NCBI GenBank assembly: GCA_001820485.1
Contig: MHPU01000020.1
Location: 11,589-50,320 of the forward strand
DNA: 38,732 nucleotides
Reading direction: 5' to 3'
From: Candidatus Staskawiczbacteria bacterium RIFOXYD1_FULL_32_13
Lineage (GTDB): Bacteria > Patescibacteriota > Minisyncoccia > Minisyncoccales > Staskawiczbacteraceae
Of the stretch, positions 30,788 through 38,732 are shown piece after piece. A program made the position numbers and the translations under genes. The notes beneath the pieces are model-generated. The model was not told the origin of the DNA. It was given only the letters and a program-made list of their open reading frames with translations, and made no database searches. Numbering within the stretch: the stretch's first letter is position 1; the number at the start of each line of letters is the position of its first letter.

Positions 30788-31273
30788 TTGGCAGATGATA
30801 GTGGAGAAATAACAAGCCCAGAAGGCGTTTTAATGCTAATGGTAGCTGTGATTTTAGATGGGATTGGATTAATAATTCTTTGCTTTGCTTTAGATGATTT
30901 TTGGATTTTAGACATGACAGGTCTTTTAACAATTGGTGCTTGGATTTTTTTTCGCACAGGACACGTATCTGCTACTGCCACAGCTAAAAAAACTGGCAAG
31001 AAATTATTATCTCGACTTGGCCTCGGCCTTATAGTAGAACTTATCCCATGGTTTGGCGGACTTTGCCCTTCTTGGGTTATTATAGTTTGGAGAGAGATGA
31101 ACGGTAAAAATGTTAAAGATACTAAAATACAATCTCAGGAAATACAAATGTCATCTAATAGAGAACTAAGAAAAGCTGGAATAAATGAATTAAGGCCAAA
31201 TTGGAAAAATAAACAAAAAAATGAAAACAATTCCCCAGAATTAGAATCAGAAGAACCAGATGAAGAATATTAA
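30788..31273 (+). CDS. Small polytopic membrane protein of the secretion cluster
   Basis: 161 residues from a TTG start; other in-frame starts would remove part of the first helix. About three transmembrane helices (LMLMVAVILDGIGLIILCFAL, MTGLLTIGAWIFF, LGLIVELIPWFGGLCPSWVIIVW) are followed by a charged cytoplasmic tail (PELESEEPDEEY). No family is recognised. Its stop overlaps the next gene's start by 14 nt, so it belongs to the same operon. Confidence 0.7.
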   Translation: MADDSGEITSPEGVLMLMVAVILDGIGLIILCFALDDFWILDMTGLLTIGAWIFFRTGHVSATATAKKTGKKLLSRLGLGLIVELIPWFGGLCPSWVIIVWREMNGKNVKDTKIQSQEIQMSSNRELRKAGINELRPNWKNKQKNENNSPELESEEPDEEY

Positions 31274-34200
31274 AGCAATTTTATTATTACTAATTTTATC
31301 CATACTGGTTTTGCCTGTGGGGGTTTTGGCTTTGGAGAATGATTACCCTGATATTTTAGGTAATGTACTTCCAGCGAATCCTGATATTGCAGATTTGGTA
31401 AGCTATTTTGCAAATATTGGCATATCAATATCTTTAATTTTAGCAACACTTGTAATTATTTTTGGAGGCCTGCAATATATGGTTTATAATGCTTTAGGTA
31501 AATCAACCTCCGAAGGCAAAGATTGGGTTAAATCTGGGCTTTTGGGAATGTTTTTATTGGTTACTGCTTACATAATTTTGTCTACCATAAATCCTGCATT
31601 AGCAAACCCAACAATAGGAAAACTTTTAGATGTAATTCCTTTTATTAATAGATCTATACCTAGTTTGAACCAAGGTCCGCCAAAAATGATTTATAAAGAA
31701 ATTCCTTTGGGAACATTAGCTGAAACAGTTTTGTCTCGCAAAATAAGTTGTTATACATATAATGAAATGGGAGATCCAATTCAAAGCCCAATGAAAACTG
31801 ACCGTGGAGATATTATTGATGGCCCAGCACATTTAGATCACGATAGAGTTGATTGTATGAAAGAACTAAACCAAGCAATTGAAAAAAAATCAAAATTAAT
31901 TAAAGAATTATCTACAAAAATTGCTAGTTTAATGACAAGCTGTAAATGTAAAGATACTAATAGCTCAACCTCAAATACAACTTCAAACACAACCTCAAAT
32001 ACAACTTCAAACACAGAATGTAAAACAGATCTCTTATGTCCTGATTTTGCCCCATATGTAGATTCATCAACATGTAAAGCACATTGTGGTCCAGCTAGAC
32101 CATGTAATTGTGGTGGTTCTTGCGAAACAGTAGAATCACCGGAATTCGAATTGTGCCCTGAAGGAACAAAAAAAATGGTAAAAGAAGGCCCAATAGAAAT
32201 GGGCGGGCTTGATTGGTTTGAATTTACTGGAATTGTTTTTGATAATTTGCCTAATCCACCAGTAGGTTATACTTATTATACAAACGAACTTCATAAATGT
32301 ATGGCTACAGGATCTTTAAAACCGAAAGAATATAAAGGCTTAAAAGAATTTGATGATGATGGTCTTTCATTTCAAGATATAGCTAATCTTATTGAAACAA
32401 ATACAAAAGTAAATGGAAAAGATGTTATTTTATTAAATGAAAAAAATTGGAATAACTTAAGATTAATTCAGCAATTAATGTATTTGAGAGAAAAATTAAA
32501 TCAAATGAATATAACCTTGAATCAAGATAATAGAAACTTAAATTCAGCTAAGGCAGAATTAGGTAGATGTTATATGGCTACGCCTTATGTTGATTATCTA
32601 AAAAAAGTGGAACAAACTAAGAAAGAAGATTTGGTTTTACTAATACAAAAAAACTTTAATCAGTATGAACAAAAATATACTGATATTTCCAAATATTGTA
32701 ATGGTTTTGGTTATGTAAACTCAAGTTGCTTTTATAATTGTGAAAATGCTTGCCCTTCAACAATGTCCAATGTTCTGTTGTCTTTTGCATCTTGTAAAAC
32801 AGAAAACTGCGATAATATTTGCTCAGAAAATACCATGGCTTGTATTACTCAAAAAAATAATTGTGTAATTAATCAAAATAATTGTTTAGCAGAAAAAATA
32901 TTTAAACAAGAACCTTGCCCTAATGATAGCTCGGGTAATTTTGGCAATTTTGAAGAATGTTTAGACAATTGTAAAACAAAATGTAATGATAATTGTAAAT
33001 CAAAATTTGAAGTATGCTCAAATGTTGGTGCTTCTTGCCAAACCTGTAGCACAAATTTAGATCCAACTGCAAATTTCCCTGGGGTATGTGAAATACTTTT
33101 AAAAAATTATTGCACTGATGAATTTACAAAATGCCAAAATATTTGCAATAATAATTCAAATTGTATTATAAGCAATAAAGAAAAATGTTTATACAGTCCA
33201 CAATCATTACTCAACTGCACCATTACAAATACTGATGATGAAAATAAGAAAAATTGTGTAGAAAGTTCTGGCTTTACTTGTAAATATGGATCTTCCCAAC
33301 AAGCAGGTTATGCTGATTGTTTAGAAGATCCACAATCTTTACAAAACAAATTTTCTGCATCTGATATTTTTAAAGGTGTTGTTGATGGTCCAGACTACCA
33401 AAAATGCCCAAACCCATATTTGCCAAACCCTCAAGGTTCTTGTTATTCAGTAAATAGCCCTTACACACTATGTGGTGATTCTTGCCCTGAAGTTTCAAAA
33501 TGTCCTTCTGCCTCAAATTGCCCTGATTGCCCATGTACAACACTACCTTTAAATTTAGCTTCTTCTAGCTCAACAAGTAGCAATAGTAGTGGTAGTGGTA
33601 GTGGTAGTGGTAGTACTAGCAATAGTGGCAGTACCCCCTCTCAAATAACTGATTATCAGATGGTTGGGGGAGAATGCCAAGAATATAAATATAATGATGA
33701 TCCTTTGACTTTTTATTGTCGGCAAGATTGGTGGAATGAGCCAGCACTGCAAGCAAAAGAACCACTTGCCAATAGCTATATTTGTCCTAAAGAAAAAGAA
33801 ATTCCAGTAGGTCAAGCAATAGATGATACTGGAATATGGGCACAAAAACTTATAAATTACAATATTAATTTTATTAGAACAACGGACCAATTAATAAATA
33901 GCCTTAAAGTAATTGATACCTTAAATAAATCTGATAATTATTGCAAATGCGGGTCTACTTGTGATGATGCGGGTACAGAAACAGTTTGCAATGCTCCTTG
34001 TATTCCAAAATTACTAATATTAATAAATCCAGATGGAACAGAAAATAAAATCTGCACTTGTGTAAGTCAAGGGTGTACAGGAAATCCCTGCCAAAGAATG
34101 TTAAATTTGTTAAAAGGAAAAGGCAAAACAGCCCCTTGTCCTAAAGATAAAATAATTTATGGACCAATACAATTTTATACACAAATTAAAAAACTTTTTG

Positions 34201-34544
34201 ACACAATAGATGATTTTTCTTTAAAGAGTAGAACGGATATTGTCAAAAAGTTAATTTATTCTAGAAAAACTATGAATAGCTGTAGTTCTGAGAGTAAAGC
34301 TAATACAGTGGCAGAACAAACAAGATTAGAAAGTTGTAGAAGGGTAAGAAATAATTTTATTTCTCCAATTGCCAACGAAGAATATATTATTAATGGTCAA
34401 AAAGTAGATTATCCTTGTTATGGAATTGACCTTGGTGGTATATTTGGTTCTTCTTTCGGATCATCTGGAGCTTCTGTTTCAATTTCTCAAACCCCAATTA
34501 TACCAGCTACTGATAATTGGTTTTGTTGTCTACCAAGAGATTAA
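31260..34544 (+). CDS. Pilin-like N-terminus fused to a giant cysteine-rich exported domain
   Basis: 1094 residues. A signal peptide (AILLLLILSILVLPVGVLAL) and two transmembrane helices (ISISLILATLVIIFGGLQYM, GLLGMFLLVTAYIILST) in the first 115 residues match a VirB2/TrbC pilin layout. Beyond them is a region with dozens of Cys residues, CxxC-like pairs (ENCDNICSENTM, CPDCPCTT), a coiled coil (about 380-425), an (SNTT)n tract near residue 240, and a Ser/Gly linker near 770-795. Disulfide bonding outside the membrane is implied. The ectodomain matches no family I know. Confidence 0.8.
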   Translation: MKNIKAILLLLILSILVLPVGVLALENDYPDILGNVLPANPDIADLVSYFANIGISISLILATLVIIFGGLQYMVYNALGKSTSEGKDWVKSGLLGMFLLVTAYIILSTINPALANPTIGKLLDVIPFINRSIPSLNQGPPKMIYKEIPLGTLAETVLSRKISCYTYNEMGDPIQSPMKTDRGDIIDGPAHLDHDRVDCMKELNQAIEKKSKLIKELSTKIASLMTSCKCKDTNSSTSNTTSNTTSNTTSNTECKTDLLCPDFAPYVDSSTCKAHCGPARPCNCGGSCETVESPEFELCPEGTKKMVKEGPIEMGGLDWFEFTGIVFDNLPNPPVGYTYYTNELHKCMATGSLKPKEYKGLKEFDDDGLSFQDIANLIETNTKVNGKDVILLNEKNWNNLRLIQQLMYLREKLNQMNITLNQDNRNLNSAKAELGRCYMATPYVDYLKKVEQTKKEDLVLLIQKNFNQYEQKYTDISKYCNGFGYVNSSCFYNCENACPSTMSNVLLSFASCKTENCDNICSENTMACITQKNNCVINQNNCLAEKIFKQEPCPNDSSGNFGNFEECLDNCKTKCNDNCKSKFEVCSNVGASCQTCSTNLDPTANFPGVCEILLKNYCTDEFTKCQNICNNNSNCIISNKEKCLYSPQSLLNCTITNTDDENKKNCVESSGFTCKYGSSQQAGYADCLEDPQSLQNKFSASDIFKGVVDGPDYQKCPNPYLPNPQGSCYSVNSPYTLCGDSCPEVSKCPSASNCPDCPCTTLPLNLASSSSTSSNSSGSGSGSGSTSNSGSTPSQITDYQMVGGECQEYKYNDDPLTFYCRQDWWNEPALQAKEPLANSYICPKEKEIPVGQAIDDTGIWAQKLINYNINFIRTTDQLINSLKVIDTLNKSDNYCKCGSTCDDAGTETVCNAPCIPKLLILINPDGTENKICTCVSQGCTGNPCQRMLNLLKGKGKTAPCPKDKIIYGPIQFYTQIKKLFDTIDDFSLKSRTDIVKKLIYSRKTMNSCSSESKANTVAEQTRLESCRRVRNNFISPIANEEYIINGQKVDYPCYGIDLGGIFGSSFGSSGASVSISQTPIIPATDNWFCCLPRD
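31968..32014 (+). repeat. 12-nt tandem repeat in the giant protein
   Basis: About four units of TCAAAYACAACY, encoding Ser-Asn-Thr-Thr units; slippage at such a tract could change length without breaking the frame. Confidence 0.75.
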
Positions 34545-34567
34545 ATTTTATAATTAAATAAAAACTT

Positions 34568-35893
34568 ATGGAACAAAAACAAAAAAAGTTTATATTTTAT
34601 TCACTAATATTTATAGCATTAACTTTGTCTAATATTACTTTTGCGTTAGAGGCAAAATATCCTGTTTTTCCGGGATTACCGCAAATAACAGATAACACTA
34701 TGAAAAACCCTGATGCTATAGGTCAGTTGGTGCAATATTTTTTTGGAATTGGAATTATTTTTTCTGGGGCTATTGCCTTAATTTCTTTAGCTGTTGCCGG
34801 AGTTCAGCTTATAATTGGGCAAGCTAATCCCGAAGGAGTATCTCAAGCTAAAGATAGAATTAGAGGATCTTTACTTGGAGTGGTTTTGTTAATGGTTTCT
34901 TTTATAATTTTAAAATCAATTAACCCTGTTTTACTTAAAACAGAAGTTACCCCCTTAACAACGGGGCCTGGAGTTTTTTATGTAAGTGCTGATAACAAAG
35001 TGGAAACAACTTGTCCTCCATCAGAAAGTGACACCAGTTCTCTTACTACCTTTGCTGGTGGCAATATAGTCTATAGGTGTGCAACTCCCACAGAGCCAAA
35101 CCTTTTAATTTGGGTATATGATAAACCAAATTTTGACCCTTCCTCTACTAATAAATTTACATATGAAAAAAAATGTGGAGAAAATTTCCCAATTCCTGCT
35201 TCCGGCTCTTTTAAAATAGGATTTAAAACTCCTGGGGTGTATTTTTATATAGATGGTAATTGTATTAATGATGGTTATAGGTCTAGTGTTGTCTTAACAA
35301 GTGGGCAACTGCCAGAAGAATTTAAAAATATAAAAGGTTCAGTTGAATTTGTTAATGATGTTACATATAAAAATTATTATGGAGTCATTTTACATGAGAG
35401 AATTAATGAATCTGGTGGAGGAAATTGTCAATATCCAATGTTCTCCTCCATACTTGCTACAGATTGTAAAGAAATTACACTTAATAGTGCTTCTGCCACC
35501 GTGTTTACTCAAAACGACCAGCCAATTAAATCTGGAGATGGAATAGATTTTTATAGTGGAGCTTATGGTTGGGACACCAAAGGATCAAGAGCTGGCATAT
35601 ATGAGTTAAAAAACATTTTTATTACCGGTCCCAAAAAATATGATCCAGCAACAATGATATTTAATTATATTGGGTCAGGTGTAGATCTAAATGAACAAAT
35701 AGCAAAACCAAATTTCAAAAAAAGCCCTGGCTCTATAAGAATAAAAGGAAATTACTTAGTTGCTTTGTACTCAAGTCTTAGTAGTGGTTATTGCCAAGTT
35801 TTTAAAACAAATGCAGTTGATTTAAAAGGAACAGAATATGTTGGCCCAGGAAATATTTCCATAGAAGCCGTTCACGTAATACCAACAAAATAA
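34568..35893 (+). CDS. Pilin-like N-terminus fused to a beta-rich exported domain
   Basis: 441 residues. A signal peptide (FIFYSLIFIALTLSNITFAL) and two helices (GIIFSGAIALISLAVAGVQL, LLGVVLLMVSFIILKSI) match the layout of the genes on both sides, including a short basic loop (KDRIRGS) between helices. The remainder carries WVYDKPNFDP, PGVYFYIDGNC and HERINESGGG-type motifs reminiscent of beta/gamma-crystallin strands (weak inference). It shares PGV(Y/F)F motifs and a similar C-terminus with the next gene, suggesting duplication. A surface fibre or adhesin is plausible. Confidence 0.75.
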   Translation: MEQKQKKFIFYSLIFIALTLSNITFALEAKYPVFPGLPQITDNTMKNPDAIGQLVQYFFGIGIIFSGAIALISLAVAGVQLIIGQANPEGVSQAKDRIRGSLLGVVLLMVSFIILKSINPVLLKTEVTPLTTGPGVFYVSADNKVETTCPPSESDTSSLTTFAGGNIVYRCATPTEPNLLIWVYDKPNFDPSSTNKFTYEKKCGENFPIPASGSFKIGFKTPGVYFYIDGNCINDGYRSSVVLTSGQLPEEFKNIKGSVEFVNDVTYKNYYGVILHERINESGGGNCQYPMFSSILATDCKEITLNSASATVFTQNDQPIKSGDGIDFYSGAYGWDTKGSRAGIYELKNIFITGPKKYDPATMIFNYIGSGVDLNEQIAKPNFKKSPGSIRIKGNYLVALYSSLSSGYCQVFKTNAVDLKGTEYVGPGNISIEAVHVIPTK

Positions 35894-37069
35894 ATGCTAA
35901 AAATAAATAAAAAAATATTATTATGTTTCTTGTGTGGGATTTTTATATTTTCTGTTATTTTTGTTTGCCTGCCAGCAGGCAGTGTTTTAGCAGGAAAGCT
36001 TGAAGTTAGTTATCCAACTTCTCAAACAGGCATTACTCTTACAGACACCAATACACCTATACCTATATTTTTAAAATATATTTTTGATATGGGTATGTTT
36101 TTGGGCCTTGCAGCAGCTGTATATAGCTTAGGAGCTAGTGGAATTTATTATTTAATGTCTCCTGCTAAACCAGAATATAGATCTATTGCTAAAGACCGGG
36201 TTACTGGAGCTATCTCTGGAATTTTGATTTTAGCAATGACATATTTAATTCTAACTACCTTAAACCCACAATTAAAATTTTTCCAACTTGGAGATTTACA
36301 AGATATTCCACCAATTGCAGTTAATAAATCACCTGGAGTTTATTTTTATAAATCAAGCGATTGCTCAGGCGATGAAAAATATTTTACCTCAAATATAAAT
36401 GACTTTGGAACAGCATTGAGTAATCAAATAAATTCTGTTTTGGTTGTACAAGGTAAAGATGCTTCTTATATTTCAACATTATATTCAAGCCCTGGTCTTT
36501 TTGGCAGATGCCAAGATGCAAGCCCAAACAAAACAACTTGTCAAAATAGTACTCCGCCGGGCACACTTACCCCAAATTTTGCTAGCTCTGTGTCAATTCA
36601 CAGATATGATTTTAATCCTAACTCTAATCCAGACAATGATGGCGTTTATTTTTATAGAAAATCATTTTATAATCCGGAGGGCGGATGGCTTAAAATAGAT
36701 AAAACACAAATTAAAAGTAATACTCAAGGATTTTTTGGATCAAAATTGGAAGATTTAATATTTCAAGATGTTCCGATAGAAGATCAAATCTGTGATAAAT
36801 GGGATGACAAAGGTATTTGCACCAACAAAAAAAATCCGACATTAGCCGGTAAAGAAATATCCTCCATTAAAATTGCAGGTAATTATATTGTATATTTTCT
36901 TTATTTTGCTCCAACAGATAACGCTAATGGGCCATGGTCATACTGCCAAGAATTTCCAACTCCTGATGATGTAAATAGAGAGGGTCCTTTACAATTTAAA
37001 TGGGAAAAAACTCCAAATCAAAAATATTTGCCGAATTGGCTATATATATATCCTGTTAAAGAAAAATAA
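35894..37069 (+). CDS. Pilin-like N-terminus fused to a beta-rich exported domain, paralogue
   Basis: 391 residues, starting directly at the preceding stop. Same layout: signal peptide (residues about 6-32), helix 1 (MGMFLGLAAAVYSLGASGIYYL), basic loop (AKDRVTGAI) and helix 2 (GILILAMTYLILTTLNP). The ectodomain has SPGVYFYKSSDCSGDEKYF, ALSNQINSVLVV and GVYFYRKSFYNPEGGW, a spacing like beta/gamma-crystallin Greek-key motifs (inference). The signal region includes CCTGCCAGCAGGCAG, a small palindrome. Its stop lies 3 bp from that of convergent jag. Confidence 0.75.
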   Translation: MLKINKKILLCFLCGIFIFSVIFVCLPAGSVLAGKLEVSYPTSQTGITLTDTNTPIPIFLKYIFDMGMFLGLAAAVYSLGASGIYYLMSPAKPEYRSIAKDRVTGAISGILILAMTYLILTTLNPQLKFFQLGDLQDIPPIAVNKSPGVYFYKSSDCSGDEKYFTSNINDFGTALSNQINSVLVVQGKDASYISTLYSSPGLFGRCQDASPNKTTCQNSTPPGTLTPNFASSVSIHRYDFNPNSNPDNDGVYFYRKSFYNPEGGWLKIDKTQIKSNTQGFFGSKLEDLIFQDVPIEDQICDKWDDKGICTNKKNPTLAGKEISSIKIAGNYIVYFLYFAPTDNANGPWSYCQEFPTPDDVNREGPLQFKWEKTPNQKYLPNWLYIYPVKEK

Positions 37070-37072
37070 TTT

Positions 37073-37576
37073 TTATTTAGGCAAAATAACTACATATCTG
37101 TTTACACCTTCTCCACGACTTTCAGTTTTTACATCTTGTCTTTTGGATAATTCAGAATGAACAATTCTTCTTTCATAAGAAGACATTGGAAGCATTGATT
37201 TTTCTACCTTTGAAACCATAACTTCATCTGCTAACTCTTTTGCTGTTTTTTTTAAAAAATCTATTTTTTTCTTTTTATAATCATTAATATCCAAATTTAA
37301 ATGAAATATATTTGGAAACTTTTTATTTATCATCATCCTTAAAAGTTTCTGTATTTCGAAAAGTGTTTGTCCATTTTCTCCGATTAAAATTTGTGGATCT
37401 TTTGATTTTACAACAAGGTTAAGCGAATCTTTTTCATCTTTTTTACTATCTTCTGCTAAAATATCTTCTATTTCTAGACTAGTAGGATTTATATCTAAAT
37501 TATAAATATCAAAAGTCATTTTAGAAAAAAAATCTTCAATTATTTTTTTAATCTTTCCTAAATCTTCTTTATTCAT
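37073..37576 (-). CDS. jag: Jag (KhpB) RNA-binding protein
   Basis: 167 residues. A KH domain (LIGENGQTLFEIQKLL) is followed by an R3H domain (MSSYERRIVHSEL, then SRGEGVNRYVVI). Both bind RNA; Jag is usually encoded next to yidC and affects cell-wall and division genes in firmicutes. The N-terminal Jag-N domain is absent, only a short acidic region being present. The ATG overlaps the yidC stop by 4 nt, a typical coupled pair. Confidence 0.93.
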   Translation of the reverse strand: MNKEDLGKIKKIIEDFFSKMTFDIYNLDINPTSLEIEDILAEDSKKDEKDSLNLVVKSKDPQILIGENGQTLFEIQKLLRMMINKKFPNIFHLNLDINDYKKKKIDFLKKTAKELADEVMVSKVEKSMLPMSSYERRIVHSELSKRQDVKTESRGEGVNRYVVILPK

Positions 37577-38292
37577 ATATTTTTTTGCTTTTTTAGTATG
37601 TAATATTGTTGAACAATTGAAAAAATACTACTAATTATCCAATACAAACCAAGAGCTGAAGGTAAACTTAAAAGTATTATTATTGTTATAATTGGAAAAA
37701 CATATAACATTTGAGTTTGCATAGCCTGAGCCATATCTGGCGCACCACCTTTATCTTTCTTTTGACTAGAAGCTACCATTTTGGTTTGGAAAAATTGAAG
37801 TATCCCAGCTATTATAGCAAAATATATATTTGGTTTTGATAAATCTATTATTCCTAAAAAAACAGGATTTATTACAATAGGACGGGTGACAAAATTATAT
37901 AAATTGTTTAGCTGTTCAGGTTTTAATCCTTGCCAAAATACTTGATATAAAGCTATTAAAATTGGTAATTGTATAAAAGCTAAAAAAAGTCCAGAAAATG
38001 GATTAATTTTTTCATTTTTATAAAGCTCTAATGTTGCTTTGGCTAATTTTTCTTTATCATCTTTATATTTATTTTGTATTTCCTTAACTTTTGGTTGCAA
38101 ATCCTGCAGAACCTTTTGTGAAGCAAATGCTTTTACAGATAAAGGATATAAAATAAATTTTATAACTAAAGTTAAAAATATAATCGCTATTCCAAAATCA
38201 TGTCCCGGTATAATATTATAAAATAAAACCAAAGAATTAAACAATGGCTTATATAAAAAAATATTAAAAATATTTGCTATAAATTCAAACAT
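37573..38292 (-). CDS. yidC: Membrane protein insertase YidC/OxaA
   Basis: 239 residues with five transmembrane segments and no large periplasmic domain, the short Gram-positive/OxaA type. Family marks: YNIIPGHDFGIAIIFLTLVIKFILYPL and PILIALYQVFWQG, and a coiled hydrophilic loop (QPKVKEIQNKYKDDKEKL). It inserts membrane proteins, alone or with SecYEG, and would be needed for the polytopic proteins here. The groove Arg of well-studied homologues is Lys (VIKF). A repeat lies between it and rnpA. Confidence 0.95.
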   Translation of the reverse strand: MFEFIANIFNIFLYKPLFNSLVLFYNIIPGHDFGIAIIFLTLVIKFILYPLSVKAFASQKVLQDLQPKVKEIQNKYKDDKEKLAKATLELYKNEKINPFSGLFLAFIQLPILIALYQVFWQGLKPEQLNNLYNFVTRPIVINPVFLGIIDLSKPNIYFAIIAGILQFFQTKMVASSQKKDKGGAPDMAQAMQTQMLYVFPIITIIILLSLPSALGLYWIISSIFSIVQQYYILKKQKNI

Positions 38293-38304
38293 TATAGTAG
38301 TAGT

Positions 38305-38376
38305 GTTATTCCCAACTTGATTGGGAATCCAGGGTTAAATGTGTGAACTCTGGATCCCCGTTTTCACGGGGATGAC
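38305..38376. repeat. Palindromic repeat family A, between rnpA and yidC
   Basis: 72 nt from GTTATTCCCAAC to ACGGGGATGAC, with CCAGGG/CTCTGG inner arms. It lies 12 bp before the yidC ATG and 9 bp after the rnpA stop. Confidence 0.8.
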
Positions 38377-38385
38377 AACTTAATA

Positions 38386-38727
38386 TTATATTTTTACCTT
38401 CGCTTTTTGTAAAATATCCTCTACGCTTTCTTTTATTTGATCAAAACTTTTATCTTTTGCAGACAGCAAAACTATAAAAACAAAATCAAACCCAATTTTC
38501 ATCTTTTGAAAGTTTTCCTCTAAAAAACTAGACATTCTTCTTTTAATTTTGTTTCTTTCTGTGGCTTTTTTAGAAACTTTTTGGCTAATTACAAAAGCAA
38601 AACGACTTATTTTAAGATTATTATTTAAAACTTTTAAAATAAAAAAACTATTTTTAAAAGATTTACCTTTTTTAAAAATCACTTCAAAATCTTTTTTCTT
38701 TTTTATTCTATTTTCTTTTGGCAACAT
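38386..38727 (-). CDS. rnpA: Ribonuclease P protein component
   Basis: 113 residues, normal length. The signature basic helix KKATERNKIKRRM and the N-terminal IKKKKDFEVIFKKGKS are clear, with FAFVISQKVSKKA between. The protein helps the RNase P RNA bind and cut pre-tRNA 5' leaders. The rest of the usual block (rpmH, dnaA) would lie beyond the right edge. Order rnpA-yidC-jag is the common bacterial one. Confidence 0.95.
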   Translation of the reverse strand: MLPKENRIKKKKDFEVIFKKGKSFKNSFFILKVLNNNLKISRFAFVISQKVSKKATERNKIKRRMSSFLEENFQKMKIGFDFVFIVLLSAKDKSFDQIKESVEDILQKAKVKI

Positions 38728-38732
38728 AAAGA

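Noticed and set aside
33570..33890. Minus-strand ORF opposite the giant protein
   Set aside because: It arises from the Ser/Gly linker codons read in reverse and has no start signals.
35962..35980. CCTGCCAGCAGGCAG palindrome as an inserted element in the last pilin fusion
   Set aside because: Too short to separate from chance, and it forms a plausible part of the signal peptide.
22713..37069. An integrative conjugative element
   Set aside because: No relaxase, coupling protein, integrase or attachment repeats are seen; the cluster ends directly at the rnpA-yidC-jag core block.
1..38732. Alternative genetic code (TGA as Gly)
   Set aside because: topA, the 8482 gene and the 18732 gene end at TGA at sensible lengths, and no in-frame TGA is needed elsewhere.

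Overview
The window is low-GC, tightly packed bacterial DNA that most resembles a Candidate Phyla Radiation (Patescibacteria) genome. The clues are a PrgI/VirB4-type IV secretion cluster, a helix-hairpin-helix/lamin-tail secreted protein, a short YidC, a DksA/TraR-like zinc-finger protein, core genes with no visible Shine-Dalgarno sequence, many start codons only 6-8 nt behind a -10 box, and a wealth of small palindromic repeats. TGA is used as a stop (topA and two accessory genes), so I see no sign of the Gracilibacteria-type code. The phylum call is an inference; no 16S rRNA or ribosomal-protein genes lie in the window.

Layout. 1-4372: a partial Rel/SpoT gene, a NUDIX gene and topA. 4469-6246: a small accessory segment (NUDIX, a membrane-anchored unknown, a Trp/Arg-rich unknown) bounded by two matching hairpins. 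6257-10475: the membrane pyrophosphatase hppA, a Shine-Dalgarno-led membrane protein, and nusA. 10682-11387: tRNA-Leu(CAA) with a LAGLIDADG endonuclease gene starting one base after it. 14650-11432 (minus): an apparent operon glyA, PH-domain protein, PAP2 phosphatase, MBL-fold hydrolase. 14733-18508: coiled-coil protein, DksA/TraR-like protein, HhH-LTD protein, yebC, ruvC. 18732-21811: a Shine-Dalgarno-led unknown, a GNAT acetyltransferase, a LysM-M23 envelope protein, and ksgA. 21845-22547: a PaaX/Cas2-like gene between two identical 46-nt repeats. 22713-37069: the type IV secretion cluster, split by an island with an SPFH gene, a HicBA-type toxin-antitoxin pair and a four-helix-bundle gene inside terminal inverted repeats. 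37073-38727: jag, yidC and rnpA, the usual chromosomal-core block.

How it fits together. The secretion cluster has a VirB6-like polytopic protein, PrgI (VirB3-like), a VirB4 ATPase preceded by a separate TraC-like protein, and three consecutive genes in which a VirB2/TrbC-like two-helix pilin region is fused to large, unlike exported domains. No relaxase, VirD4 or VirB11 is seen, which points to surface assembly, secretion or DNA uptake rather than self-transfer. LysM-M23 and PAP2 proteins fit envelope remodelling.

The most interesting signals are layered mobile or regulatory repeats: (i) the repeat-bracketed PaaX/Cas2-like gene, with promoter-like -10 boxes just before both repeats; (ii) a palindromic AT-rich element found as two roughly 70-nt solo copies and one copy carrying a four-helix-bundle gene, each ending 6-7 nt before a start codon; (iii) two palindromic repeat families inserted in frame inside topA, ksgA and the HhH-LTD gene; (iv) a marked split between leaderless-looking core genes and four isolated genes with strong Shine-Dalgarno sites, full sigma70-like promoters and apparently higher GC.
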